Shown here piece by piece: positions 7,635 through 15,430 of a DNA stretch of 17,432 nucleotides (position 1 is its first letter; the number at the start of each line of letters is the position of its first letter). Both the position numbers and the translations under genes were made by a program. The stretch covers positions 1 to 17,432 of the forward strand of contig JANBPU010000313.1 of NCBI GenBank assembly GCA_027575805.1, written 5' to 3'. This DNA is from Mycoemilia scoparia. Its lineage: Eukaryota; Kickxellomycota; Kickxellomycetes; Kickxellales; Kickxellaceae. A model generated the notes under the pieces. The model worked only from the letters and a program-made list of their open reading frames with translations. It was not told where the DNA came from and ran no database searches.

Positions 7635-8960
7635 TCTATAACAGTGGTGGTGGTAATTGTAGATATAACAGAATAATAAAAACTTTTTAATCAGCTAGTA
7701 AAATACTGTTATTTCTTGATTGATTAGTTTCAAAGTTTTGTTTTCTGTCTGGTAATGAGAACTCTAATCCGTCTATACAGAGGTTTTTTTGGAAAGAGCG
7801 CTATTAGATTCCTGAGATAATGACTCTCGCTTGCCTGTTTTTTGAACGCCCAAGTAGTCCCATCAATTCAGAGAAGGAATTTCTCTGGTTCTTTTTGTTC
7901 AATTGGCTTGATAATCATATATATAAATCTGATTGGCCCCATCATACATTTTCCACTGTATAAATTTGCCATAGTTCTACTGCATACACATTTAAAACAG
8001 CATTATGAAAACTTGGTTGCCGTGTATTATATATGATGATAGTTTATACGGAATTAAGAATAAATTTGGCTATAAAGAGTTGTAATTCCAACAAGAATTC
8101 TTTGCTCAATAAAGTTAGTCAGCGTGTGTATGTATTCTTGCCCTTGTGACTATAAATAAAACGTGTTAGTAGTAGCCAGAGTTCAAATGAAATTTTTTAG
8201 CTCTGTTCTATGGATGTGCATTTATTTCTATTTTAAAATGAAATGTGAAATGTTTGGTGATAGACAGATGAAATCACATTTTATGGAAATGTTGGAGGTA
8301 GTCTATGACTAATAATCATTTTATTAGAAAATATTTGTTTTATATATACCATTTAATCATAGTATGGATAATAATAATAATTACCTAGAAGAAATGTCTA
8401 CAAGTATTCTTTATAGAAACAAAAATACTTTACCTACTGACATTGACACATTTCTTTTTATAATCTGGAGAAATATAAACTATAGAAAAGATATATATAC
8501 ATCGAGATATGGAAAGAATAAAGGCCAATACCCAATACACATGCATACCAGTGAATGTATGTATGGATTAGTAAAAGACATGCACATTCACATAAATGTA
8601 TATTTACGCAAAAAGTTTTATTATTTGTTTGATGCTGTGACTTTGTTTTTACACTCTTAATTGGTGTATGTATGCATGTATGTATCTATATCAGATGACC
8701 ATAGAAAGAGCTAAAGCAATGGTATTACTATAATATTCTCACGGATTATCTATGGAGGTCTTCTTGTGACCTTTCTCTTGAGTAATAGCTGCAATAGCAA
8801 TTATGTGTATACAACATTTGCCAAGGCATGTTTAAATGGTTGGTTAGCTGTGCGGGACTGATATGTTTGATGACGAGATGTTAATAATGTAAACCATATG
8901 TCACGTTATCATAATCGAATGTTTTTGTAACAAAAATGACTAGGTTTTATTAGTGGGCCA

Positions 8961-8989
8961 TTGTTGTTGTTGTTGTTGTTGTTGTTGCT
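8961..8989. repeat. GTT microsatellite
   Basis: About nine GTT units end in GCTGTGG. Read on the minus strand they give a Gln-rich frame that is not considered a gene. Confidence 0.9.
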
Positions 8990-9587
8990 GTGGCAGTTGT
9001 AATGTGGTGGTTATGGTTGTTGTAGAGCTGTTGAAACTAAAGAATGAATACAGATTTTTAATCTGAACTATTATAGGTAGATAATAGCATCGATATGGGA
9101 TCAGCGATTTATTAGTAGAGTTTGATGGATGGATGGAAAGAGTGGCTGCATTGGGATTGGAGTCACGCTCTATCAAAAAGTATTTGCTGCATGACCAATC
9201 AAATCCGATTGTCTCTTTACTTCACACGAGTCTGTATGTGGGATCTGGCTGGGCCTGGTGTTTGATTGATCATGTATGTATGTATGTTTGGAATTTGCAA
9301 CTTTAATACTGTTATTATTCTTTTTCGATGCCTTCCTTCCATTTGATTGTACTTGGACGGACACGGTTGTACGCAACTACATAAATGAGGATGTATATAT
9401 ATGGATGTCTATGGTATTGTCGTAAAGTCATGTGGTGACAATTTGGAAAGCCTTCAAGTTGAAGAAAACAACATCGAGGTTTCCTTCATTATTATGTGGT
9501 GATGGGGTTGAAATAGTATAGTCAGTGGTTGTTGCTGTCTTGTCCGAGATTCTCAGCAAGGAGAATCTCTCTTGGGTTCTTTAGCTC

Positions 9588-9595
9588 TATAAATA
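9588..9595 (+). promoter_or_regulatory. TATA box of the aquaporin gene
   Basis: CTCTATAAATACT matches the core promoters of the neighbouring genes. It lies 417-424 bases before the ATG, about three times farther than at the other genes, so either the leader is long or an intron is removed from it. The alternative TATTTAAAT at 9970-9978 is only 34-42 bases from the ATG and would leave almost no leader. Confidence 0.55.
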
Positions 9596-10011
9596 CTATG
9601 AAGTAGACGACTTCAATTAACCACTTTTTCTCTACGACACATCTCTTTGGAATCTTTAGTAACTATAATAGCTTGGTTTCTTGTGTTTTTCTCATTGTTT
9701 TGTAACCACTTCTCTCTCCCCTATTCCTAAATTGATATTTTATTTCATTTTATATATTCTCTCCTCCTTCCTCTCCCCCAACCCAAGTCAATAGGCACAT
9801 CTAAGTTTTCTAACTAAACCACACAACCTTGTGGTTGTCTAACCTGCTTTATTTTCTCTCATCTTTAAACTTGTTCTTTCAAATTATTTGGCTGTCTAAT
9901 TTGACGACTCCAAATATACTTTACCAACATTTCTCTCTCTTTCTTTCTTTCTGAACTCAGCTAATTAGCTATTTAAATCCAGAACATCTTCTTCAACAAT
10001 ACACACACATC
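9596..10011 (+). promoter_or_regulatory. aquaporin leader with CT-rich tract and possible intron
   Basis: This holds pyrimidine-rich stretches (about 9708-9780 and 9930-9951). A possible intron runs from GTAACT at 9659 to the AG at 9981-9982, with CTAAT at 9961-9965 as a branch site; an alternative acceptor is at 9959-9960. Removing it would leave a leader of roughly 70 bases, in line with neighbouring genes. The 5' splice site is weak, so this is a hypothesis only. Confidence 0.35.
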
Positions 10012-10830
10012 ATGGTTTTCGGATCACGTTCGTGTGCACCTTACACAGCCGAATTTATTGGTACATTCCTATTTTGTCTCATCGGTTTGGGCACCAATGC
10101 ACAACTGACTGTGACCAACAGTAGTGAAGCGACTGGAGGTGGGGCACTTCTCAAGGCCCTAGGGTGGGGATTCGGTTTGACCTTGGGTACCTTTGTCAGC
10201 AAACAAGTAAGCGGCGGCCATGTAAACCCCGTCATCACCGTGACCGCGGCCACACATCAGGGTTTGGGGGCTAGACGACTCTTTGGCCACATCTTGGCGC
10301 AACTAATCGGTGCCTTTGTTGCCAGTTTCTTTGTCTGGGTCAACTACGGTTCACTATTTGGAGGCATCTCGGCTGGACCTGACCAAGGGCTTGATGCCGG
10401 TGCAGCCATCTTTGCTACCTACCCGGCCTCAAATGTAGGGTTCTGGCATGGTGCGTTTACTGAGCTTCTTGGTACATTTGTGTTGTCGATGGGAATCCAT
10501 TCTATTTCGGATAGAGCAGCGAATCCTAATGTTGAGGTCATTTCTCCGATTGCTATTGGTTTGTTGTTTTCTGGAATTGGGTTGGGTATTGGTTATCCTA
10601 CTGGATATGCTCTTAACCCGGCAAGAGATTTTGGTCCCCGTTTGTTTTCGGCATTCCTTTATGGTGGTAAAGTCTTTACTGTGCATAACTGGTATTGGCT
10701 TGCTCCACTTATTTCGCCATTTATTGGTGGATCTTTGGGAGCTGGATTTTATCACAAGTTGGTTAGAGCTGGTAGTGATGAGGGAGATGCTCACCATCAA
10801 CTTCCTGTTAGTAGTGAAGGTGGCGATTGA
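10012..10830 (+). CDS. aquaglyceroporin (MIP family)
   Basis: This is a 272-residue channel for water and small polyols such as glycerol in a cell membrane. Six helices lie at about 10-30, 46-63, 90-112, 143-163, 175-193 and 225-247. The two half-helices carry GGHVNPVITV (69-77) and GYALNPARDFGPR (198-210). The Asp after NPAR (206) is the classic glycerol-channel marker. By comparison with bacterial GlpF the selectivity filter is Trp52, Gly190, Tyr199 and Arg205, again glyceroporin-like. Odd point: the first box is NPV, not NPA. N- and C-terminal tails are short (about 10 and 25 residues), unlike the long-tailed yeast Fps1. The ATG lies in ACATCATGG, at the start of family homology. Codon use changes mid-gene: many C/G-ending codons to about 10440, then mostly T/A-ending. 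Family assignment is firm; substrate range is inferred. Confidence 0.93.
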   Translation: MVFGSRSCAPYTAEFIGTFLFCLIGLGTNAQLTVTNSSEATGGGALLKALGWGFGLTLGTFVSKQVSGGHVNPVITVTAATHQGLGARRLFGHILAQLIGAFVASFFVWVNYGSLFGGISAGPDQGLDAGAAIFATYPASNVGFWHGAFTELLGTFVLSMGIHSISDRAANPNVEVISPIAIGLLFSGIGLGIGYPTGYALNPARDFGPRLFSAFLYGGKVFTVHNWYWLAPLISPFIGGSLGAGFYHKLVRAGSDEGDAHHQLPVSSEGGD

Positions 10831-10841
10831 TTGGCGACCTA

Positions 10842-10859
10842 AGTATTATTATTATTATT
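10842..10859. repeat. TTA microsatellite in aquaporin 3' flank
   Basis: About six TTA/ATT units begin about twelve bases after the stop codon. Confidence 0.85.
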
Positions 10860-11140
10860 TGCTGTCATGGTGGGCGAGGATTAGTATTGAAGAAACTACT
10901 ATAGTTAATTGATAATATATTCATACGGTGTTGGTGATATAGTTGTGGTGGTCTCGTTTTATACACCTTCCTGCTCTCTTTTCATTCCATCCACAAACTT
11001 TTTATTTTTATAATTCTGGTAACCTATGGTGATGGTTATTGCATTTTCAATACTATTTTAGTAGTAGTATATTTAACGTTTGATGTTGTTTTTTAGTTTG
11101 AGAGAATCAATGTTATTTTTACTATTATTTTCTCTCACGA
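10860..11140. other. aquaporin 3' flank
   Basis: AT-rich downstream sequence with no frame of interest and no clear RNA structure. Confidence 0.5.
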
Positions 11141-11247
11141 GTATGGATTATAATTTTTGAAGGGTGACTTTTGGTGGCCACCGATTAAAGGGGAAATCAC
11201 AGCCAAATGAGTGACTCTATAGCCCTTCAAAAATAACTACCCATATG
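11141..11247. mobile_element. miniature palindromic element, array copy 1
   Basis: The left end TATGGATTATAATTTTTGAA and the right end AGCCCTTCAAAAATAACTAC then CCATATG are inverted repeats. The interior (CTTTTGGTGGCCA, then GATTA, GGGG, AATC, GCCAAATGAGTGA) matches copy 2, so copies 1 and 2 form one subfamily. Its right CATATG is also the left end of copy 2. Confidence 0.75.
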
Positions 11248-11365
11248 GATCATAATCTTTGAAGGGTATCTTTTGGTGGCCAAAGATTATAGGGGCAATC
11301 CTGGCCAAATGAGTGATCACAGTCTTTTATTAAATGGCCATCCTTCAAAAATAGCTACACATATG
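11242..11365. mobile_element. miniature palindromic element, array copy 2
   Basis: It starts CATATGGATCATAATCTTTG and ends CCTTCAAAAATAGCTACACA then TATG. The interior is the copy 1 type with an added TCTTTTATTAAATGGCCA stretch near the right end. It overlaps copy 1 by six bases (CATATG) and copy 3 by the same. Confidence 0.75.
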
Positions 11366-11501
11366 AGTGATTATTTTTGAAGGGCTAAATGCAGATGGTG
11401 CATAATAAAGCATTGGTCAAAGAAAATATATGGTGATTAGTATGCAAGTTGAAACTGACCTACTAGCAAAACTTAGCCCTTCAAAAATAACTACCCATAT
11501 G
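11360..11501. mobile_element. miniature palindromic element, array copy 3
   Basis: The left end has ATTATTTTTGAAGGGCTAA and the right end TTAGCCCTTCAAAAATAAC, a perfect inverted repeat over at least 17 bases. The right half (AGTATGCAAGTTGAAACTGA, CTAG then AAAACTT) is shared with copy 4 and partly with the isolated copy at 5005-5087. It has no coding capacity. Confidence 0.8.
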
Positions 11502-11530
11502 CATATGGATAGTTATTTTTGAAGGGCTAA
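11473..11530. repeat. 58-base near-perfect palindrome at the copy 3/copy 4 junction
   Basis: The right end of copy 3 and the left end of copy 4 meet at ATGCAT, giving 29-base arms centred between 11501 and 11502. Only one pair fails to match (11494 against 11509). As single-stranded DNA or RNA it would fold into a long hairpin. Confidence 0.9.
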
Positions 11531-11615
11531 ATTAATATTATCAATGATAGTATCGGTTGACCAGTATGCAAGTTGAAACTGACTTTCTAGTAAAACTTGG
11601 TCTTTCAATAATAAT
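11502..11615. mobile_element. miniature palindromic element, array copy 4
   Basis: It begins CATATGGATAGTTATTTTTG and carries AAATTAATATTATCAATGAT, as in the isolated copy, and AGTATGCAAGTTGAAACTGA, as in copy 3. Its right inverted repeat is decayed (GGTCTTTCAATAATAAT). It abuts copy 3 exactly at 11501/11502. Confidence 0.75.
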
Positions 11616-11940
11616 TTCTCGTTTGTCTTGACCCAAATTTTTCGAGAATATTTCAATTGATGCTAGATCAAAATTAAATTAACTATAAAATAGATGGATT
11701 ATGTACCAAAAGCAAGATGTTAAAACCTTAATGGTACATTCATCGATGCCTTGTACACTAATGGCGCTTTTTGAAATGAAGCCAAAATTTCCATATCATA
11801 ATCGTTGAGCCTTGGTCAGGGTGGGAACTAGGCATAATATAATACCAACCATTTCCTTGTTTTTCAATCATTTTTTGGTAGGGATTGTGATTTGTTTGTG
11901 TATAGTCCAAAAAATAAATGGGAATTGACTGATCATGGTT

Positions 11941-12075
11941 AGATTTCACTTAAGACCAAATGGAAGGCACAGGTGAAAATGGATCCTCTTATTTTGTCTC
12001 TCTCACAGGTCATTTGATATCCTATTCCTGGGCACCCAAATTTGCCTAAGGCCTTATTAACTTTGACCATATCAC
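11941..12075. repeat. dispersed repeat, copy 2
   Basis: This is the partner of 7482-7615 in the same orientation, with shared words AGATTTCACTT, AAATGGATCCTC, CATTTGATAT, CTATTCCT and AAGGCCTT. Both copies are followed within a few bases by a microsatellite. Confidence 0.6.
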
Positions 12076-12082
12076 TATACCA

Positions 12083-12120
12083 ACAGCAGCAGCAGTAGTA
12101 GTAGTAGTAGTAGTAGTAGA
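12083..12120. repeat. CAG/TAG microsatellite
   Basis: About four CAG units run into about eight TAG units, which suggests one C-to-T change spread by slippage. Confidence 0.9.
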
Positions 12121-12306
12121 ATAGTTGAAATATATATTATTATTAAATATAAAGAAATTGGTACTATTGAAAGAAATAATAACATCATTAAAAGCAATTG
12201 AAATTAAGGGGAGATTGGAATAGAATTAAGCTAATCTTCTATCAAATAAATAATACAACAATGACGTTTGTCTTGGATTTCCTTCATCTTCAATAATATT
12301 TTAATC

Positions 12307-12768
12307 TTATTCATCATCTACACTATTACCATCGGATGCATCTTCTTCAGCAGGTTCGAGTTGATCATCTTCTTCACCAGTGACGGGTTTACCTTCTTTG
12401 GCAGGATTGAGTTTATCTTCTTTTTCACCAGTGCCAGTATCAATTTCTTCATCAGGAACAAGTTGATCATCTTCTTCAGTAGGAGGAGAACTGGGTTCAT
12501 TATCATCTTCACCAGTGCCGGGTTTATCTTCTTTTTCACCAGTGCCAGGATCAATTTTTTCTTCAGCAGGAGGTAAACCGGCTTCATCATTCCCTTCACC
12601 CTCCCCAAGACTTTCTTGTCTCTTGGCGTTCATTATACCATTACTGTTACGCTTTGCGTGAGGAGAAGCAACACCGCTGCTACTCGCGACAAGTTGAGCT
12701 GCATCGGCAATATGATTAGAAGCAGCGACGGCCAAAAGAGCGACCAGAAATAGTTTGGAATAGTACAT
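12307..12768 (-). CDS. acidic secreted protein with two Kex2-type sites
   Basis: This is a 153-residue protein with no recognised family. Residues 1-23 form a signal peptide (hydrophobic core LFLVALLAVAA, likely cut after ADA). Two Lys-Arg sites, HAKR (37-40) and NAKR (47-50), fit the Kex2 protease and would free an octapeptide-plus-KR piece (NSNGIMNA) and leave a strongly acidic C-terminal chain. That chain is two diverged copies of about 35 residues: IDPGTGEKEDKPGTGE onwards (72-108) and IDTGTGEKEDKLNPAK onwards (109-142), both with a EEDDQL core, rich in Glu/Asp/Pro/Gly and with no Cys. It is probably disordered and extracellular or wall-associated. A TATAAATA box lies about 100 bases upstream. 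It could be a peptide precursor or simply a pro-protein whose short linker is cut twice. Secretion is well supported; function is unknown. Confidence 0.7.
   Translation of the reverse strand: MYYSKLFLVALLAVAASNHIADAAQLVASSSGVASPHAKRNSNGIMNAKRQESLGEGEGNDEAGLPPAEEKIDPGTGEKEDKPGTGEDDNEPSSPPTEEDDQLVPDEEIDTGTGEKEDKLNPAKEGKPVTGEEDDQLEPAEEDASDGNSVDDE
12343..12555 (-). repeat. in-frame tandem repeat within the acidic protein
   Basis: Two diverged copies of about 105 bases (12445-12555 and 12343-12444) encode GTGEKEDK...EEDDQL units. The word TTCACCAGTGCC (and the variant CACCAGTGACGG) recurs on the plus strand. Confidence 0.75.
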
Positions 12769-12864
12769 AGTTGCGACTGCCGTTGCTTAGAGATATTGAA
12801 TTGGAAAAAGAGCAGAAAAATGTTGGTGGGTATTTTTACTGGAATACAGCAGATCTTTTATCGA

Positions 12865-12872
12865 TATTTATA
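12865..12872 (-). promoter_or_regulatory. TATA box of the acidic secreted-protein gene
   Basis: The minus strand reads GTGTATAAATATCG, 97-104 bases before the ATG. Another minus-strand TATAAATAAC lies near 13041-13048 with no suitable gene directly below it. Confidence 0.6.
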
Positions 12873-13914
12873 CACATTTGGTGAGATTGTTGGTGGTAAT
12901 GGCGATGGAGGTGAAGGAACATTTCAAAAACAACAGTTCCTGTGGCTTAGCAATAATACACGCACACTCTCTTCATGGTTGTTACCTTTTTGTGCTTGTC
13001 AAGAATAATAAAATCCATAAATGTGAGGCCGAGTGAATGTGTTATTTATACGATTGTTTCTCAATGGTGGTGGTGATGATGTTGCTGTGGTGAATTTTGT
13101 GACTCTAACACAAACAAAGCCAAATTAACACCACCGGCTGATGTCGTTGAAGAGCTGATGTCTGTAAGGCTTTGTCTGTTTGCAGTTTATGTTAATAATA
13201 ATACCACCACCTTCAAATTAATAGGGTTGAGGATTTTATACACATGAACATCCAGTTCAGCAATCTCATTCTCCCACAGCATGGCAAGAAATTCAGTATT
13301 CACCATGAATCTCTTTCCTTGTTTATCACTATGGAAAAGATTGTCTGTATATTTGTTGCTGATGTATGACGGAATGGCTTATACGTGAAACCATTTTTCC
13401 TTATCGCAAATAGCAAGAACAACAATTGTGACCAGGCTGCCATTCCATTATCACGCCCAATCTTCTCTTTTTTCAAGTGCCAGAATCTCCTTTGAAGGTG
13501 TGTGTACCAGGATTATACCTTGTATAATGGCCAATGATCTGTCAGGCCCCAGCTAAAGTGTACGGCTGTTTATGGGCCGACCTGCAGGGAATGTATTGGC
13601 GCACGCTTTTCTGTTTCCATTTGATGGAGAAATTGCCAATTAATAATTTTGTTTTATTAAGGCTTGCTTTATTAGTAGTATTATTGGATGTAGTAATAGC
13701 TTATGAAACAACGGATTATATAAATTATTATTGTTATTAATTTATTGACAAAATGGCTATATTATAACAAAAAAATATGTATATAACTACTATAATGACA
13801 ACACAAAACACTACTGTATAAATCTTTGACTAACTCTGTTTCATTTCTGGACAACAATAGACGATATAAATTCGAACAAAGAGAACGATTGGCGAATAAT
13901 TGACCGGACTATGA
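12873..13914. other. intergenic between the two secreted-protein genes
   Basis: No convincing gene. A 68-codon plus-strand frame (13534-13740) has a hydrophobic end but no promoter or family support. Bases 13111-13190 contain a loose inverted repeat (AAACAAAGCC with GGCTTTGTCTGTTT) around a doubled GCTGATGTC word. Confidence 0.45.

Positions 13915-13946
<32 letters not shown>
13915..13946. repeat. TAC microsatellite
   Basis: About ten TAC units lie just below the 3' end of the DNRLRE-like gene. Confidence 0.95.
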
Positions 13947-13963
13947 AACTTTTCAATAACGAA

Positions 13964-14563
13964 TTAATGAATAGTAGCGTGGAGAACAGCAGGTCTACCA
14001 CCTTCCTTTGAAGGGAAGGTCAAGATAGTATTATCTCTGGGAAGCAAGTACAATGAGATACCAGCGCCCTTGGCAGCAGCAGCCTTGCAAGCAGCGGTCA
14101 GGTCAATAAGAGCGGGAGCGCCACTATTGGGAATAACGGCCTGGCCAATGGGTGCACCGACAGAAGGAGCGTTATTACCATCAACAGAGTATTCATCCCA
14201 GAAGGTGTCGCCCGACATATGGATTGGAAGAATTACTTGGGCGGTCATGGGGGTGTTGGGCTGCTTGAGTTCCAACAAACATTTGTCGAGACGGTCAGGG
14301 GCTTGGATGACCTCGCTGGGTAGGGTAAATCCAAAGAGACCGAACTTTGCGCCGAAACCGTCTTGGTGGACCTGGACGCGTTGGTCGGCTCCTAGTTTGC
14401 AGAGCGAGCAGGTATTGCTGGGACATTCATTGCAGGCCTGGGCTGAGCGTTGGATTGTGGAGTCCTTGGAGACGTTGATGCTGTAGGTTTTTTGCTGCTG
14501 CTGGGCAGAGGCGAGGCCAGAAAGTAGAAGAGATGTGGCGATAATGGTGGCGATTAGTTTCAT
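13964..14563 (-). CDS. secreted DNRLRE/CBM96-like protein
   Basis: This is a 199-residue protein. Residues 1-20 are a signal peptide ending LASA, with a Gln4 run following. The mature part has the pattern of a single DNRLRE/CBM96-type beta-sandwich: an early strand with DSTIQRS (34-40), FGLFGFTLP (74-82) where the family has a phenylalanine-rich strand, DTFWDEYSVDGNNAP (119-133) matching the family's D-x-W-x-E...NNAP signature, LIDLTAACK (152-160) like the DVT segment, and LTFPSKEGGRPAVLHATI (181-198) like the closing SREG...RP strand. Six Cys occur; four are clustered as C-x2-C-x4-C-x2-C (44, 47, 52, 55), and C95 and C159 may pair. Such proteins are extracellular and often carbohydrate- or wall-associated, so surface or wall binding is inference. 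The TATA box is about 140 bases upstream; no intron. Confidence 0.75.
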   Translation of the reverse strand: MKLIATIIATSLLLSGLASAQQQQKTYSINVSKDSTIQRSAQACNECPSNTCSLCKLGADQRVQVHQDGFGAKFGLFGFTLPSEVIQAPDRLDKCLLELKQPNTPMTAQVILPIHMSGDTFWDEYSVDGNNAPSVGAPIGQAVIPNSGAPALIDLTAACKAAAAKGAGISLYLLPRDNTILTFPSKEGGRPAVLHATIH

Positions 14564-14699
14564 TTTTAGTAAGTGAAATCTTGGAGCTTGGTTAAAGATT
14601 TGTGTATAATATATGTGTGTGTGTTGTTGTTGTTCTTGTTAAGAGATAAAGACCAGTGGATTGGATAAGGTTGAGACTTGAGATGGTGGAATTGCTTGG

Positions 14700-14707
14700 T
14701 ATTTATA
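14700..14707 (-). promoter_or_regulatory. TATA box of the DNRLRE-like gene
   Basis: The minus strand reads ACCTATAAATACC, 137-144 bases before the ATG. The leader is A/C-rich (AACAACAACA, CACACACAC). Confidence 0.7.
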
Positions 14708-14785
14708 GGTGTTTAAAAGTACTATTATTGCTGGCGCTATGGAATTCTGGGGGTAGAGTGGGCTGTTATCATGTGGTTTAGTAGC

Positions 14786-15034
14786 TTAAAAATAGATTTT
14801 TCTGTGCTCGTGCTTGTGTGTGGGTGGGTGGATGGGTGCAGAGAGATAGTGAGAGAGATACTCACACGGGTTACAATGATAACAACGGACCTTGCGGCCA
14901 TCGAAGAGCAAACATTTTCCATGAACCTTAACCCCATGCTTGGTGAGAAAGACCTGCGCAAACAGAGCATGAGTATTTACACTCATGTACCTAACTAAGT
15001 ATGAAAGGGTGTATGTAGTGGTTGCGATAGGCAT
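14786..15034 (-). CDS. doubtful small gene or exon
   Basis: An 82-codon frame includes a more protein-like stretch around 14866-14956: basic, with Cys-x2-Cys-x2-Cys (CYHCNPC). This stretch is flanked on the minus strand by TTTGCGCAG (acceptor-like, ending at 14954) and GTGAGTATC (a very good donor, starting at 14865). It may therefore be an internal exon of 88 bases rather than a single-exon gene. No partner exon could be fixed and no family is recognised. It lies directly upstream of the DNRLRE-like promoter. Confidence 0.2.
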   Translation of the reverse strand: MPIATTTYTLSYLVRYMSVNTHALFAQVFLTKHGVKVHGKCLLFDGRKVRCYHCNPCEYLSHYLSAPIHPPTHKHEHRKIYF

Positions 15035-15405
15035 TTTACTTTGATGTCATGGTAGTACACTACTACAGCCATAACAAGTTAAATGAAGCACCACGAATGG
15101 CGGACACAGACATCTTAATGCAGGTCATGCGAGAACGAGAACGAAAGGGAACTAACACGGGGACACATCTCTGCAGAAGTAAAGTAGTGGTTTCCATAAC
15201 ATAGCTAACTATGTTAACGGCAATACGTAATGTGGCAAGGGAGTTGTAGTTTCTTCATATCTGGCGTATTATATTCGGAGGCCAGTTGAATGTGCATAAT
15301 GTATTATGGTGAGAGAAAACTAATGGAATTCCCAAGTGAAAAAGAGAGATTGGAAGAAAGAGGGGGGAGAGGGACCCCGAGTTACTTGCGAATAGCCAGT
15401 GAGCG

Positions 15406-15430
15406 TGTGCGTGTGTGTGTGTGTGTGTGG
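15406..15430. repeat. GT microsatellite
   Basis: About ten GT units follow GTGCGTGTGC. Confidence 0.9.

Larger units (their letters stand above)
6905..9587. other. long intergenic region, no convincing gene
   Basis: These 2.7 kb hold one copy of a dispersed repeat (7482-7615), a TA microsatellite, TATG-type repeats near 8665-8685 and 9270-9290, and a GTT tract (8961-8989). The longest frame (8364-8660, +, 98 codons) is AT-rich, Asn/Tyr/Lys-biased and not protein-like. A plus-strand TATAAATA at 8151-8158 has only a 41-codon frame close behind it (ATG at 8186). A noncoding transcript there is possible but not shown. Confidence 0.5.
11616..12306. other. intergenic with second dispersed repeat
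   Basis: This lies between the element array and the 3' end of the acidic secreted-protein gene. It holds the second copy of the dispersed repeat and a CAG/TAG tract; no gene is supported. Confidence 0.5.

Noticed and set aside
8186..8311. 41-codon frame (MKFFSSVLW...) behind an orphan TATAAATA
   Set aside because: The box is only about 30 bases from the ATG, leaving no leader. The peptide is Met-rich without a clear signal cleavage site.
8364..8660. 98-codon plus-strand frame
   Set aside because: A run of this length is expected by chance in DNA this AT-rich. The composition follows base content, and no promoter at the usual spacing or family motif is visible.
8940..9176. Gln-rich minus-strand frame
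   Set aside because: It is produced by the GTT microsatellite and has no promoter or conserved part.
10448..10912. 154-codon plus-strand frame overlapping the aquaporin
   Set aside because: It is a shifted reading of the aquaporin gene. Its leucine-rich look is a frame effect, and the aquaporin frame carries the conserved motifs.
12268..12576. Phe/Ile-rich plus-strand frame
   Set aside because: It is antisense to the acidic secreted protein; its repetitive hydrophobic look mirrors the Glu/Asp codons.
13534..13740. 68-codon plus-strand frame with hydrophobic end
   Set aside because: It has no promoter at usual spacing and no recognisable motif, and it ends in low-complexity AT-rich sequence.
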